A stretch of DNA of 64,000 nt from Sphingopyxis sp. (GTDB lineage: Bacteria > Pseudomonadota > Alphaproteobacteria > Sphingomonadales > Sphingomonadaceae): the NCBI GenBank assembly GCA_030145715.1, contig JAIXHQ010000003.1:117210-181209 (forward strand), given 5' to 3'. Position numbers and translations under genes: made by a program. Below are positions 1-8,505 of this stretch, in pieces; the stretch's first letter is position 1; the number at the start of each line of letters is the position of its first letter. The notes beneath the pieces were generated by a model. The model was not told the origin of the DNA and did no database searches. It worked only from the letters and a program-made list of their open reading frames with translations.

Positions 1-1598
1 CCAACATTGACCGTGAATTCGCCGGGAACCACATCCCAAGCCATATCGAAATGCAGCACGTCGTTGCGGTTGCTGGCACCCTGTGGGCGAATACGAATTT
101 CGCTGGTCGTCGTGTTGGTGACCGTCGAGGGCTGTGTACCGCCGGGCGCCACCACCGGCACGCCGACGATCTGGAGCCCGCCATTGGGATTGGTCGGATC
201 GAGCCCATAGTTGATTGCGGGCAGACGATCATTGTTGCGAAAGTCGATCGAATAGCCGTTGACGTTGAGCGCATCGAGCGTGGTCGTCGTCTGAACCGGA
301 TTGCGGAATTTCGAATCCGCGCGGCCGATTCGCGCATTGAACCGCAACCGGTCGCTGAAAGCATGTTCGATCGTGAGCGTCGGCTGAGTAAAGGTCGTCG
401 ACAACTTGTCGAATCGCGATTCGGAACGAATATCGACGCCGTTGTAAACGCCATAGAGGAGCGCGCCATTGCTGCCATATGCGGTATCGACGACGCTGGT
501 CTGCGGCTTGCCGCCCGCCGACGCGGTGCGGCTGAACGAGATCGCCTGAATGAAATCCTCCTGCCGCGTGGCTTTCAGCTTGGCATAGAGGAATTCGGCG
601 GTGATCGTTGTATCGTCGCCCGGCGCCCATTGCACCGACGCGGTGATGCCAAGGCGATCCTGGTCGTGGGTCAGGCGGCCGTAACGCGGCAGGCGCGGGA
701 AATTATTGGGGTCGCTGGCGGCAAGATAGGCGGCGCGGTTCGCAGGCGTATCGGGCAGGCGCGCGACGCCCTGCGCCGCCGGACCGCAAGTTGCCTGTGT
801 TGCGTTGGTGCCTTGCGACGTCAGCCCGATCGGCGCGCAAAAGCCCTGAGACGAGGGGCCATTGTCCCAGCGAACGGTGCTGAAACCTTCCTCGTAAAGC
901 CGCCGCTTCGAATAAGCGGCGGACACCAGAACCCCGAACCGTCCGTCGGCGAAGGTGTTCGAAATCATCAGCGCGGCGCGCGGGTCGAATTTCTGGTTCA
1001 GGTCGTTATAGCGGCCCTTGATCGACCCGGCGATGCGAAAGCCATCGATGTCGAACGGCCGCGCGGCCTGCAAATCCACCGTCGCGCCCAGCGATCCTTC
1101 GTCGACATTGGCCGACGCGCTTTTCCGCACCGTGATCGAGTTGAAGAGTTCAGAAGCGAAGACGTTGAAGTCAAAGCCGCGCGAACGGTTCGCGCCGCCC
1201 GAACTGTCGGTGCCGCCCGTCGTCGCCAGCGCCTCGATCCCGTTGATGCGGATGCGGGTGAAATCCTGACCCAGCCCGCGCACGACGATCGATCGGCCTT
1301 CACCGGCATCACGATCGATCACGACGCCCGGAATGCGTTGCAGCGATTCAGCGAGGTTGGTGTCGGGGAATTTGCCGATGTCTTCGGCCTTGATGACGTC
1401 GACGATCCCTCCGTCGGCCCGCTTGGCGTTAAGCGCGGCGTCGAGCGATGCGCGAAAGCCGGTGACGACGATTTCCTCCTCGGGTGTGCCGCCCGCTGCA
1501 TCCTGCGCATAGGCCGGGGCGACAGCGAGCGCGGCAAGCGAAGCCCCATATGCCAGCCTGGTCAAAGCGCGAGCGCCATGCATTGCATGAATAGCCAT
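1..1598 (-). CDS. TonB-dependent receptor, N-terminal part (cut by window edge)
   Basis: Outer-membrane active transporter, 532 residues visible; the C-terminal part of the beta-barrel lies beyond base 1 and the frame is open to the edge. The reverse-strand reading starts MAIHAMHGARALTRLAYGAS, a signal peptide ending at AYA-QD, followed by a TonB-box-like EEEIVVTGFRASL and a plug domain (ADGGIVDVIKAEDIGKFPDT, then QRIPGV, then IVVRGLGQDFTRIRING). The FRASLDAALNAKR start is typical of the Caulobacter/Xanthomonas receptor group used for plant oligosaccharides. The start is supported by AGGGAGG upstream of ATG. It is divergent from the pectate lyase gene and carries the same LacI-type operator 44-56 bases upstream, so uptake of pectin oligomers is the likely role (inference). 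Confidence 0.9.
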   Translation of the reverse strand, partial: MAIHAMHGARALTRLAYGASLAALAVAPAYAQDAAGGTPEEEIVVTGFRASLDAALNAKRADGGIVDVIKAEDIGKFPDTNLAESLQRIPGVVIDRDAGEGRSIVVRGLGQDFTRIRINGIEALATTGGTDSSGGANRSRGFDFNVFASELFNSITVRKSASANVDEGSLGATVDLQAARPFDIDGFRIAGSIKGRYNDLNQKFDPRAALMISNTFADGRFGVLVSAAYSKRRLYEEGFSTVRWDNGPSSQGFCAPIGLTSQGTNATQATCGPAAQGVARLPDTPANRAAYLAASDPNNFPRLPRYGRLTHDQDRLGITASVQWAPGDDTTITAEFLYAKLKATRQEDFIQAISFSRTASAGGKPQTSVVDTAYGSNGALLYGVYNGVDIRSESRFDKLSTTFTQPTLTIEHAFSDRLRFNARIGRADSKFRNPVQTTTTLDALNVNGYSIDFRNNDRLPAINYGLDPTNPNGGLQIVGVPVVAPGGTQPSTVTNTTTSEIRIRPQGASNRNDVLHFDMAWDVVPGEFTVNV

Positions 1599-1641
1599 TA
1601 TCATCCTCCCTTGATCGCCGCCAGTTCCGCCCCTGCGAAAA

Positions 1642-1654
1642 TGACACCGGTTAC
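1642..1654 (-). promoter_or_regulatory. LacI-family operator copy 1 (receptor promoter)
   Basis: TGACACCGGTTAC on the plus strand, i.e. GTAACCGGTGTCA reading toward the receptor gene. It matches 13 of 14 bases of the copies at 1787-1800 and 8386-8399. The central CG flanked by inverted ACCGGT is typical of LacI-family operators. It lies 44-56 bases upstream of the receptor start codon. The LacI-type regulator at 8506-9561 is the likely ligand-responsive binder (inference). Confidence 0.7.
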
Positions 1655-1786
1655 TTTCATTGACGCAACAAAGCCGCAAAAGTCGGGCGTCAAATATTCC
1701 AGAGAGTATGATGGCGCCGCCGCAAATATGCGGCCGGTCTGTCCAGGCCCTCTCCCTTATAAAATATTTTCTCGTTGACCGTTTTG

Positions 1787-1800
1787 GGTAACCGGTGTCA
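1787..1800 (+). promoter_or_regulatory. LacI-family operator copy 2 (pectate lyase promoter)
   Basis: GGTAACCGGTGTCA, identical over 14 bases to the site before kduI at 8386-8399. It sits 58-71 bases upstream of the pectate lyase ATG and just downstream of a possible -35 (TTGACC, 1775-1780). Confidence 0.75.
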
Positions 1801-1818
1801 GGAAGATTGAAGGATATA

Positions 1819-1830
1819 GACACATGTGTC
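1819..1830. promoter_or_regulatory. Perfect 12-base palindrome in the pectate lyase leader
   Basis: GACACATGTGTC is a perfect inverted repeat lying between the CCGGT operator and the ribosome-binding site of the lyase gene. It overlaps a possible -10 (TATAGA, 1815-1820). Its TGTGTC half resembles the GGTGTCA half of the neighbouring operator, so it may be a second site for the same or another regulator. No function is proven. Confidence 0.4.
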
Positions 1831-1857
1831 AATACCCCAATGAATGTGGAGAGATAA

Positions 1858-3231
1858 ATGTCCCCAAAGCCCTGGTTGGCCGCGCTTTTTCTGGCATCTT
1901 CGGTAACGTCGGTTCCCGTGGCGGCAGCGAGTTCGGCGCCGCTCGCCTTTCCAGGCGCGGTGGGTCCAGCGGCACAAACGCCCGGAGGGCGCGGTGGCCA
2001 GATCCTGCGCGTCACGACCCTGGCCCCCGACGGGCCGGGATCGCTGAAGGCGGCGATCGAGACGGAAGGGCCCCGCATCATCGTGTTCGAGATCAGCGGC
2101 GTTATCGACATGGGGCGCCGGACGATCGAGATAAAGCATCCCTATCTGACGATCGCGGGCCAGACCGCGCCGGGGCCGGGCATCACGCTGATCCGCACCG
2201 GCATCGACGTAAAGACGCACGACGTCATCCTGCGCCATCTGCGCATTTATACCGGTGTCGATGGACAGCCCAAGCGCAGCGGGTGGGAAGCCGACACATT
2301 TTCGACCGTTGCTGCGCAGAACGTCATCGTCGACCATTGCACATTCATGTGGGGAATCGACGAGAATATGTCGGCGTCGGGGCCGCGCTTCACCGGCAAG
2401 AATGTCGAAGAATGGCGCAAAGGCACCAGCCGCAACATCAGTTTTTCGAACAATCTGGCCGCCGAAGGTCTGGCCGACGCAAGCCATCCGAAGGGCGAAC
2501 ATAGCAAGGGGTCGCTGATTCACGACAATGCGACCGGGATCGTTTTCTATCGCAACGTCTGGGCGCATAATGTCGAACGCAACCCGCTGATCAAGGGCGG
2601 TGCGCAGGCGCTGATGATAAACAATCTGATCTATAATCCCCAGCACCGCGCGGTGCATTATAATCTGATGAACCTTGAATGGGTCGGGCATGATTATGTA
2701 GCGGGCCAGATCACCGCGATCGGCAACGTCATGCGCGGCGGCAACGACACCGACAAGGATCTGCCGTTCCTGATGCTTGGCGGCGACGGCGACCTGGAAT
2801 ATTATGGCAAGGATAATCTGCACGTCGACCGCCACGGCGCCGCGTTGCCCGAATTCGGCCGCTATGGGGAGACGAAGGCGAAGCTGATCCGCGCGAAAGC
2901 CCCGCTGGCTTCGACCCAGGGGTATCGCATTCTGCCGGTGCGCGACGTCGAAACATCTGTTCTTTCGACCGCGGGCGCGCGGCCCTGGGCGCGCGATGCC
3001 GAAGAAATCCGCGTCCTGTTTTTCATCGCTGAAGGGCGCGGCCAGGTGATCGACGACGAAAAGCAGGTGAGCGGCTATCCCAAGGTCAAGGAAGTGCGCG
3101 CGCCCTTTGTCGACGCCGAATGGGATCTGGCGACGATGGAACCGAAATCGGGTGTCTATCCCGGCCAGACCGCGCCCCTGCCACAGGAAAATCTGTCGGC
3201 ACGCGACCGCGCATCGCGCACGGGCAATTGA
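1858..3231 (+). CDS. Secreted pectate lyase (PL1-like parallel beta-helix)
   Basis: 457 residues with a signal peptide (hydrophobic residues 6-24, cut near VAAASSAP). The opening FPGAVGPAAQTPGGRGGQI, then PGSLKAAIETEGPRIIVFEISGVI and the repeated beta-helix segments (HPYLTIAGQTAPGPGI; RNISFSNNLAAEGLAD; ALMINNLIYNPQHRAVHYN) are typical of bacterial pectate lyases of the PL1-like group. It would cut polygalacturonate by beta-elimination in the periplasm or outside the cell, giving unsaturated oligogalacturonides for the neighbouring receptor and the kduI-kduD-kdgK pathway. The start is set by GGAGAG seven bases before ATG. An esterase gene follows after 13 bases. Exact PL subfamily and substrate methylation preference cannot be read from the sequence. 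Confidence 0.85.
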   Translation: MSPKPWLAALFLASSVTSVPVAAASSAPLAFPGAVGPAAQTPGGRGGQILRVTTLAPDGPGSLKAAIETEGPRIIVFEISGVIDMGRRTIEIKHPYLTIAGQTAPGPGITLIRTGIDVKTHDVILRHLRIYTGVDGQPKRSGWEADTFSTVAAQNVIVDHCTFMWGIDENMSASGPRFTGKNVEEWRKGTSRNISFSNNLAAEGLADASHPKGEHSKGSLIHDNATGIVFYRNVWAHNVERNPLIKGGAQALMINNLIYNPQHRAVHYNLMNLEWVGHDYVAGQITAIGNVMRGGNDTDKDLPFLMLGGDGDLEYYGKDNLHVDRHGAALPEFGRYGETKAKLIRAKAPLASTQGYRILPVRDVETSVLSTAGARPWARDAEEIRVLFFIAEGRGQVIDDEKQVSGYPKVKEVRAPFVDAEWDLATMEPKSGVYPGQTAPLPQENLSARDRASRTGN

Positions 3232-3244
3232 CGATGAGCGCGCC

Positions 3245-4228
3245 ATGACGCCGAACCGCCGCGAGCTGCTGACGGCTGGACTGACGTTTTCCTTTGGGAG
3301 CGCGGTTGCACAAACGGCATGGAAACGCCCGGCCGGACTCGCCCCCGACGCCAGCGTCGCACTGTGGCCCGATGGTCACATCCGGCCGCCGCCCGGCCTG
3401 ACCGAAACCGTCGTACAGCGCAGCGCCGACCCCGACGCCAGCGACCGGATGGTACAAGCCATCACGCGCCCCCGTCTCGACATTTTTCGTCCGGCCAGGC
3501 CTAATGGCGCCGCGGTGATCATCGCCCCCGGCGGCGGCTATCGTTATGTCGTGATCGACAAAGAGGGATATGAACTCGCCCGCTGGCTGACGGAACGCGG
3601 CGTTACCGTCTATGTCCTCTTCTATCGCCTGCCCGGCGACGGGTGGATGGACGGTTCCGACGTGCCGCTCGCCGATGCGCAGCGCGCGGTCCGGCTGGTA
3701 CGCAGCCGCGCGAAGATCGACGGGATCGATCCGGCGCGCGTCGCCTTTGCCGGCTTCTCTGCCGGCGGTCACGTCGCGGCCAGCCTGCTGACGCGATTCG
3801 ATGCCCAAATCGACGAGCCCGTCGGCACCGACGATGCGCTGTCGGCGCGGCCCGACGTGATCGCCGCCATCTATCCCGTCGTATCGATGGACGCGGCGAT
3901 TGCCCATGCGGGCAGCCGCGAACGGCTGATCGGCGCAAGCCCCGACGCGGCGCGCGAGGCGATTCATTCGCCCGAACGCAACACGCGCGCCGACCAACCA
4001 CCGCTCTGGCTGCTCCATGCCGAAGACGACAGCGTCGTGAAGGTTGCGAACAGCGTGCGGTTACGCGAAGCGAGCCGCGCCGCCGGAGCGTCGGTCGAGG
4101 CGCATTTTTTCGAGCGGGGCGAGCATGGTTTCGGATTGATGAAGACCACGGGTTTGCCCGTCGCGATCTGGCCCGAACTGCTGTGGAACTGGCTGGGCGC
4201 GCGCCGGATCGTTCAACTGCCCGGCTGA
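3245..4228 (+). CDS. Tat-exported alpha/beta-hydrolase, candidate pectin/oligouronide esterase
   Basis: 327 residues. The start at 3245 gives MTPNRRELLTAGLTFSFGSA, a twin-arginine-like signal (NRREL) ending at VAQ; reading further upstream in frame runs back into the lyase gene without a signal. The oxyanion-hole segment PGGGYRY (96-102), the nucleophile elbow GFSAGG (Ser172), and the late LLHAEDDSVV and GEHGFG segments give a complete Ser-Asp-His triad. The family includes acetyl-xylan, pectin and other carbohydrate esterases. Thirteen bases downstream of pectate lyase and presumably cotranscribed, so removal of acetyl or other esters from pectin fragments is likely (inference). Its 3' end overlaps the opposing carboxylesterase gene by 16 bases. 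Confidence 0.8.
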   Translation: MTPNRRELLTAGLTFSFGSAVAQTAWKRPAGLAPDASVALWPDGHIRPPPGLTETVVQRSADPDASDRMVQAITRPRLDIFRPARPNGAAVIIAPGGGYRYVVIDKEGYELARWLTERGVTVYVLFYRLPGDGWMDGSDVPLADAQRAVRLVRSRAKIDGIDPARVAFAGFSAGGHVAASLLTRFDAQIDEPVGTDDALSARPDVIAAIYPVVSMDAAIAHAGSRERLIGASPDAAREAIHSPERNTRADQPPLWLLHAEDDSVVKVANSVRLREASRAAGASVEAHFFERGEHGFGLMKTTGLPVAIWPELLWNWLGARRIVQLPG

Positions 4229-5730
4229 ATATAGGGCACCCGCGCAAACAATTTGCGTTCCCATTGGCGCGGATCGTCCTCGACGCGGCTGACGCGGTCA
4301 AAGATCATCGTCTGTCGCCTGACCAGATCATAGGTCGGCCACCCCGGATCGCCAGTGCGCGCAAAGCGGACAAAGGCGCCCATCACTCGCTCGCTCATCG
4401 CCCGCCGCGCGGGATCCCCACCGGGCATCGTCCCGAAAGCAAGCCCGATGTCATCGCCGTGCTGAGCCTGTTCGAAATCGAACTGATAGACGAACGCCGG
4501 ATGCCCGGCACGCGCACGCGCCTCCGCTTCCTCCACCTGTCCGCGCCAACTGCGCGCCGCCGTGACGATGCGGTGGAACAGGTCGAGCGGCGCGGCGTCG
4601 GGATAGCGGGCACGGAACCGTTCGACCACCCATGCCGGCGCGATGTCGATCCGCATTTCGGGCGCAATGCGCGCCGCGAGATTGTCGAAATCAAGCCCGG
4701 CCAATTGTTTGCCGTGGGGGGCATAAAAGGCGCGCGTTTCCATAACCATATTGCCGAGCATCATCGGAATATCGAGCGACTGCGGCGCCGCATCGGGCCA
4801 GAACGGGTGTCGCGTCAGGTGCGTCATGTCGAGCACCGGTCCCATATAGATGCCACCGCCAAGGATCGGATCGGTTGCCGACAGCGCGGCGACCATCCGT
4901 TCGACCGGCGCTGTCGCGGGGTCGACGCCGGTCCCGAGCCGGTCCAGAAAGGCCGCTGCCCGCCGCGCCGCGTTGATCGGGCCCGAAGCGGTCACCTGTT
5001 GCCCGCTCATCGTGATCGCCTTGTGGAAAAGGCCGCGCGCCGGCGCCATCGCCATCAGCGTCGCGATTTTCGCGCCGCCGCCCGACTGGCCGAACAGGGT
5101 GACATTGCCGGGGTCGCCGCCAAAGGCCGCGATATTCCGCTGAACCCATTGAAGCGCGGCGATCAGGTCGAGTTGGCCCGCGTTGCCGCTGTCGGGAAAA
5201 CGCGGATCGCGCGCAGCGAGATAGAGATAGCCAAGAGCGTTCAGCCGATGATTGACCGTGACGACGACGACGTCGCCGCGGGCGGCCAGCCGCGCGCCGT
5301 CGTTGATCGGGTCGGTCACCGACCCGGTCGAATAAGCGCCGCCGTGAAAATAGACCATCACCGGGCGCTTCGCCGGGGCCGCTGTGCCCGGCGTCCAAAC
5401 GTTAAGGAACAGGCAGTCCTCCGACTGCGGGCGGTAACGATCGCCCGGCTGCGGACAGGCGGGACCGAACCGGCCGCCCGCCGCCTGTTCGGCGCGCCGC
5501 ACGGAAATCGGCGCCTGGAACCGTGCCGCGCGGGCATAACGGATGCCGGCATAGCAATCGGCACTCACCCGGTCGGCATCCCCACCCCGGCTGTAATAAT
5601 CGCCGTCGGGAGCGGTCAGCCGGCGCGGCGCACCATCGCCGCGATCCATCCCGGACGCGGGTCCGGCAGCCGCAAGCGCGATGCCGCCAGCCAGAACGGC
5701 ACGGCGGCCGACGCCGTCACCGCCGGACAT
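4213..5730 (-). CDS. Exported type-B carboxylesterase
   Basis: 505 residues. The start at 5730 overlaps the kdgK stop and gives a twin-arginine-like leader (MSGGDGVGRRAVLAGGIALA, then AAGPASG). Family signatures seen: SEDCLFLNVW (103-112), oxyanion HGGAYSTGS (129-137), nucleophile elbow FGQSGGGAK (Ser216). The QSGGG elbow, rather than ESAGG, occurs in a bacterial subgroup. Last gene of the leftward kduI-kduD-kdgK operon, translationally coupled to kdgK. Its substrate is unknown; position in a pectin operon suggests removal of acyl or feruloyl groups from uronides (inference). A longer start at 5784 would extend far into kdgK and spoil the signal peptide. Confidence 0.85.
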   Translation of the reverse strand: MSGGDGVGRRAVLAGGIALAAAGPASGMDRGDGAPRRLTAPDGDYYSRGGDADRVSADCYAGIRYARAARFQAPISVRRAEQAAGGRFGPACPQPGDRYRPQSEDCLFLNVWTPGTAAPAKRPVMVYFHGGAYSTGSVTDPINDGARLAARGDVVVVTVNHRLNALGYLYLAARDPRFPDSGNAGQLDLIAALQWVQRNIAAFGGDPGNVTLFGQSGGGAKIATLMAMAPARGLFHKAITMSGQQVTASGPINAARRAAAFLDRLGTGVDPATAPVERMVAALSATDPILGGGIYMGPVLDMTHLTRHPFWPDAAPQSLDIPMMLGNMVMETRAFYAPHGKQLAGLDFDNLAARIAPEMRIDIAPAWVVERFRARYPDAAPLDLFHRIVTAARSWRGQVEEAEARARAGHPAFVYQFDFEQAQHGDDIGLAFGTMPGGDPARRAMSERVMGAFVRFARTGDPGWPTYDLVRRQTMIFDRVSRVEDDPRQWERKLFARVPYIQPGS

Positions 5731-6727
5731 CCAGCCCGCCGGCGTGAAAGGCATCGATGTCGCCCTGGCCAAAGCGGCTGGCATCGCCCGGCAGCGAATG
5801 TTTGAGGCAGGTGAGCGCCAGCCCTGTTTCGGCCATCACCCGCGCATCGCCACCCAACAGATGGGCGTGCAGCACCCCGGCGGCAAAGGCATCGCCCGCC
5901 CCGATGCGGTCGACGATACCGGTGACGTCGACCTCGTCGGTCTGATGGCTGCCGCTGCGCAGATCGACCCGCGCCGCGATGCGGTTATGATCGGCGGTGA
6001 CGACATGGCGCGCGGTCGACGCAATCAGCGCAAGGTTGGGGAAGGCGGCAAATCCCGCCTCCGCCGCTTCGCGCCGCCGCTCGGCGCCTTCGCCGCTGAA
6101 ATCCTGTCCCAGCACCAGCGACAGGTCGCGGTGATTGCCGAACAATATGTCGGCGCTGCCGATCAGTTCGGACAGGATCGCGCGCGGATCGCTGTCCCAC
6201 GCATCCCACAACATCGCGCGATAATTGCCGTCAAAGCTGACCGGCACGCCGATCCGCCGCGCCGCGCGTGCCGCCGCCAGCGCCGCTTCGGCCGAGCGCG
6301 GGCCGAGCGCGGGGGTGATCCCCGACAGGTGGAGCAGATTTGCACCGGCAAGCAGATGGTCGAAGTCATAGTCTTCGGCGCCGGTCGCCGCGAAGCTGGA
6401 CCCAGTGCGGTCATAGACGATTTCCGAGGCCCGCAACCCCGCGCCGACGCTGAGGAAATAAAGCCCCATCCGCCCCGGATGGGGTGTGACGGCGGCGCAG
6501 TCGACGCCCGCGCCGCGCACTGCCGCCACCGCTCCGCGACCCAGAGCATTCGAAGGAACCCGGCTGATCATCGCGCAGGCATGGCCCAGATGCGCAAGGC
6601 CGATAGCGACATTCGCCTCTGCCCCGCCGACGTGCAGCGACAACGACGGCGACTGCATCAACAGTTCGTTGCCAGACGCGGTCAGGCGGATCAGCAATTC
6701 GCCGAAAAAAACGAGGCGCGGTGCCAT
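5717..6727 (-). CDS. kdgK: 2-keto-3-deoxygluconate kinase (PfkB family)
   Basis: 336 residues. Phosphorylates 2-keto-3-deoxygluconate to KDPG in the cytoplasm, the last dedicated step of pectin uronide breakdown before KDPG aldolase (no aldolase gene is in this window). PfkB-fold features: FFGELLIRLT at the N-terminus, the GGAEANVAIGLAHLG substrate lid (about 34-48), and the anion-hole/catalytic GAGDAFAAG (276-284) with Asp279 as base. Third in the operon, nine bases after kduD and overlapping the next gene by 14 bases. The kinase could act on another sugar acid, but the kduD/kduI context makes KDG most likely. Confidence 0.85.
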   Translation of the reverse strand: MAPRLVFFGELLIRLTASGNELLMQSPSLSLHVGGAEANVAIGLAHLGHACAMISRVPSNALGRGAVAAVRGAGVDCAAVTPHPGRMGLYFLSVGAGLRASEIVYDRTGSSFAATGAEDYDFDHLLAGANLLHLSGITPALGPRSAEAALAAARAARRIGVPVSFDGNYRAMLWDAWDSDPRAILSELIGSADILFGNHRDLSLVLGQDFSGEGAERRREAAEAGFAAFPNLALIASTARHVVTADHNRIAARVDLRSGSHQTDEVDVTGIVDRIGAGDAFAAGVLHAHLLGGDARVMAETGLALTCLKHSLPGDASRFGQGDIDAFHAGGLDVRR

Positions 6728-6736
6728 CGCGCGACG

Positions 6737-7492
6737 CTACCGCGCGAGCCAGCCGCCGTCGACGGCGAGAATATGGCCCTGAACATAGTCCGACGCCGCA
6801 GACGCCAGAAAGACTGCCGCGCCGCCGATGTCGGCGGGATCGCCCCAGCGCCCGGCGGGGATACGTTCCATGATCTGCCGGTTGCGCGCTTCGTCCGATT
6901 GCAGCGCGGCGGTGTTGTTCGTCGCGATATAGCCCGGCGCGATCGCGTTGACCTGAACCCCCTTTGCCGCCCATTCGTTCGCGAGCAACTTGGTCAGCCC
7001 GCCGACGCCCGATTTCGAAGCAGTATAGCTTGGTACGCGAATGCCGCCCTGAAAGGTCAGCATCGACGCGATATTGATGATCTTGCCGTTACCGCGTGCG
7101 ATCATGTGGCGGCCGACGCCCTGGCACAGGAAGAACAGGGTCTTGAGATTGGTGTCCATCACCGCGTCCCAATCCTCTTCCGTGAAATCGACCGCATCGG
7201 CGCGGCGGATAATCCCCGCATTGTTCACGAGAATATCGATGCGGCCATAGGCGCCAAGCACGGCGTCGATGAGCGGCTGTACCGCGCCGACGCTCGCCAG
7301 GTTGGCGGCGAAATTTTCCCCCCGGCGCCCCAGTTCGCGCACCCGGCGAACCGTGTCGTCGGCAGGCGAGCGGCCTGCGGCGGCGATGTCGGCCCCCGCC
7401 GCGGCGAGCGCGAGTGCAATCCCCTGCCCAATGCCCGTATTGGCGCCGGTGACCAGCGCGACCTTGCCCGAAAGATCGAAGAGCCCCGCCAT
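6737..7492 (-). CDS. kduD: 2-deoxy-D-gluconate / 2-keto-3-deoxygluconate dehydrogenase KduD (SDR)
   Basis: 251 residues, short-chain dehydrogenase. Reduces 2,5-diketo-3-deoxygluconate to 2-keto-3-deoxygluconate with NAD(P)H. Seen: cofactor motif TGANTGIGQG, NNAG, catalytic Ser in INIASMLTF, YTASK (Tyr/Lys), the KduD-like GGIRVPSYTASKSGV and the end VDGGWLAR. The start is taken at ATG 7492, which forms TGATG with the kduI stop (translational coupling); an in-frame TTG at 7507 is possible but less likely. It sits between kduI and kdgK exactly in pathway order. Confidence 0.9.
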   Translation of the reverse strand: MAGLFDLSGKVALVTGANTGIGQGIALALAAAGADIAAAGRSPADDTVRRVRELGRRGENFAANLASVGAVQPLIDAVLGAYGRIDILVNNAGIIRRADAVDFTEEDWDAVMDTNLKTLFFLCQGVGRHMIARGNGKIINIASMLTFQGGIRVPSYTASKSGVGGLTKLLANEWAAKGVQVNAIAPGYIATNNTAALQSDEARNRQIMERIPAGRWGDPADIGGAAVFLASAASDYVQGHILAVDGGWLAR

Positions 7493-8334
7493 CAGGACAA
7501 CTGACAAATGTCGAGGACGTTCATGTCGGTATAGTCCTGATTCTCACCCGCCATTGCCCAGATGAACGCATAGGATTTCGTGCCCGCGCCCATGTGGATC
7601 GACCAGGGCGGCGAAATCACCGCTTCCTCGTTCTGCATCACGATATGACGGGTCGCCTCGCCCTCGCCCATGAAATGCATGACACGGTCGGTATCGACAT
7701 TGTCGAGTTCGAAATAGAAATAAATCTCGCTGCGGCGTTCGTGGATATGCGGCGGCATGGTGTTCCAGACGCTGCCTTCCTTGAGCACGGTCAGCCCCAT
7801 GACAAGCTGGGCGCTGTCGCACACGCCGGGAATGACGAGTTGATAGATGGTGCGCGCATTCGATTCGGCGAGGCTGCCGCGGTCGAGCGCATTGGCGTCG
7901 GCGATGCCGAGCTTGCGCGTCGCAAATCCCTTGTGCGCCGGACATGACGCCAGATAATAGCGCGCGCCCTCACCCGCGAAGCTGACGTCCTTTGCGCCCA
8001 TCGTGACATAGAGGCAGTCCTTGTTGCCAAGCGTATAGCTCTCCCCATCGACGGTGACGGTGCCTTCAACCGACGAGACATTGACGATCGCGAGTTCGCG
8101 GCGCTCAAGGAACGGGTGGCCCGCGGCCGAGGGCGGTTCGCTCTGCGTCGGCAACTTGACCGGCGCCGAACCGACGGCGACCCCGCCGATCACGAAACGG
8201 TCGGCGTGGGTATAGTTGAGGACGCATTCGCCGGTACGAAACAGGTTCTGGATGAGGTAGCGGTCGCGCAGTTCCGCGTTCGACGCCTCTTCCATCATCA
8301 CGGGATGGGTAGCGTAATAGGTCTTGGAAAACAT
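7492..8334 (-). CDS. kduI: 5-keto-4-deoxyuronate isomerase KduI
   Basis: 280 residues, cupin-type isomerase converting 5-keto-4-deoxyuronate to 2,5-diketo-3-deoxygluconate. The zinc ligands are visible as [10 protein letters not shown] (His196, His198, Glu203) with a later His247 in WSIHMG. Other family marks: [13 protein letters not shown] at the N-terminus and [13 protein letters not shown]. The start at 8334 is chosen because GAGG lies about ten bases upstream and the N-terminus [10 protein letters not shown] matches the family. An in-frame ATG at 8400 lies inside the LacI operator and would put the operator inside the gene. First gene of the leftward operon. Confidence 0.95.
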   Translation of the reverse strand: MFSKTYYATHPVMMEEASNAELRDRYLIQNLFRTGECVLNYTHADRFVIGGVAVGSAPVKLPTQSEPPSAAGHPFLERRELAIVNVSSVEGTVTVDGESYTLGNKDCLYVTMGAKDVSFAGEGARYYLASCPAHKGFATRKLGIADANALDRGSLAESNARTIYQLVIPGVCDSAQLVMGLTVLKEGSVWNTMPPHIHERRSEIYFYFELDNVDTDRVMHFMGEGEATRHIVMQNEEAVISPPWSIHMGAGTKSYAFIWAMAGENQDYTDMNVLDICQLS

Positions 8335-8385
8335 CGGTGGCATCCTCGCTTCAGATTTCTGGCTTGCCGCCTTGCTAGATTTGAT

Positions 8386-8399
8386 GGTAACCGGTGTCA
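8386..8399 (-). promoter_or_regulatory. LacI-family operator copy 3 (kduI operon promoter)
   Basis: GGTAACCGGTGTCA on the plus strand, identical to 1787-1800. It lies 52-65 bases upstream of the kduI start, in the kduI/lacI divergent region, and can serve both promoters. Confidence 0.75.
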
Positions 8400-8419
8400 A
8401 GGGTTGTCACCCTTCCCAG

Positions 8420-8429
8420 CAACCGGTTG
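8420..8429. promoter_or_regulatory. Palindrome CAACCGGTTG before the LacI-type regulator gene
   Basis: Perfect 10-base palindrome sharing the AACCGGT core with the three operator copies, 76 bases upstream of the regulator start. Likely a weaker or autoregulatory site for the same protein (inference). Confidence 0.5.
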
Positions 8430-8505
8430 ATTTTACCGTTACGAGCAGCCATCAGAGGAAAAAGGCGGGGTCGGCCTTGGCCGCACTCGCAGAGGAAAGA
8501 CGAAT

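Noticed and set aside
8335..8400. Upstream ATG (8400) as the start of kduI
   Set aside because: It would place the LacI operator inside the coding region and add 22 residues not typical for KduI; the start at 8334 has a proper ribosome-binding site and family N-terminus.
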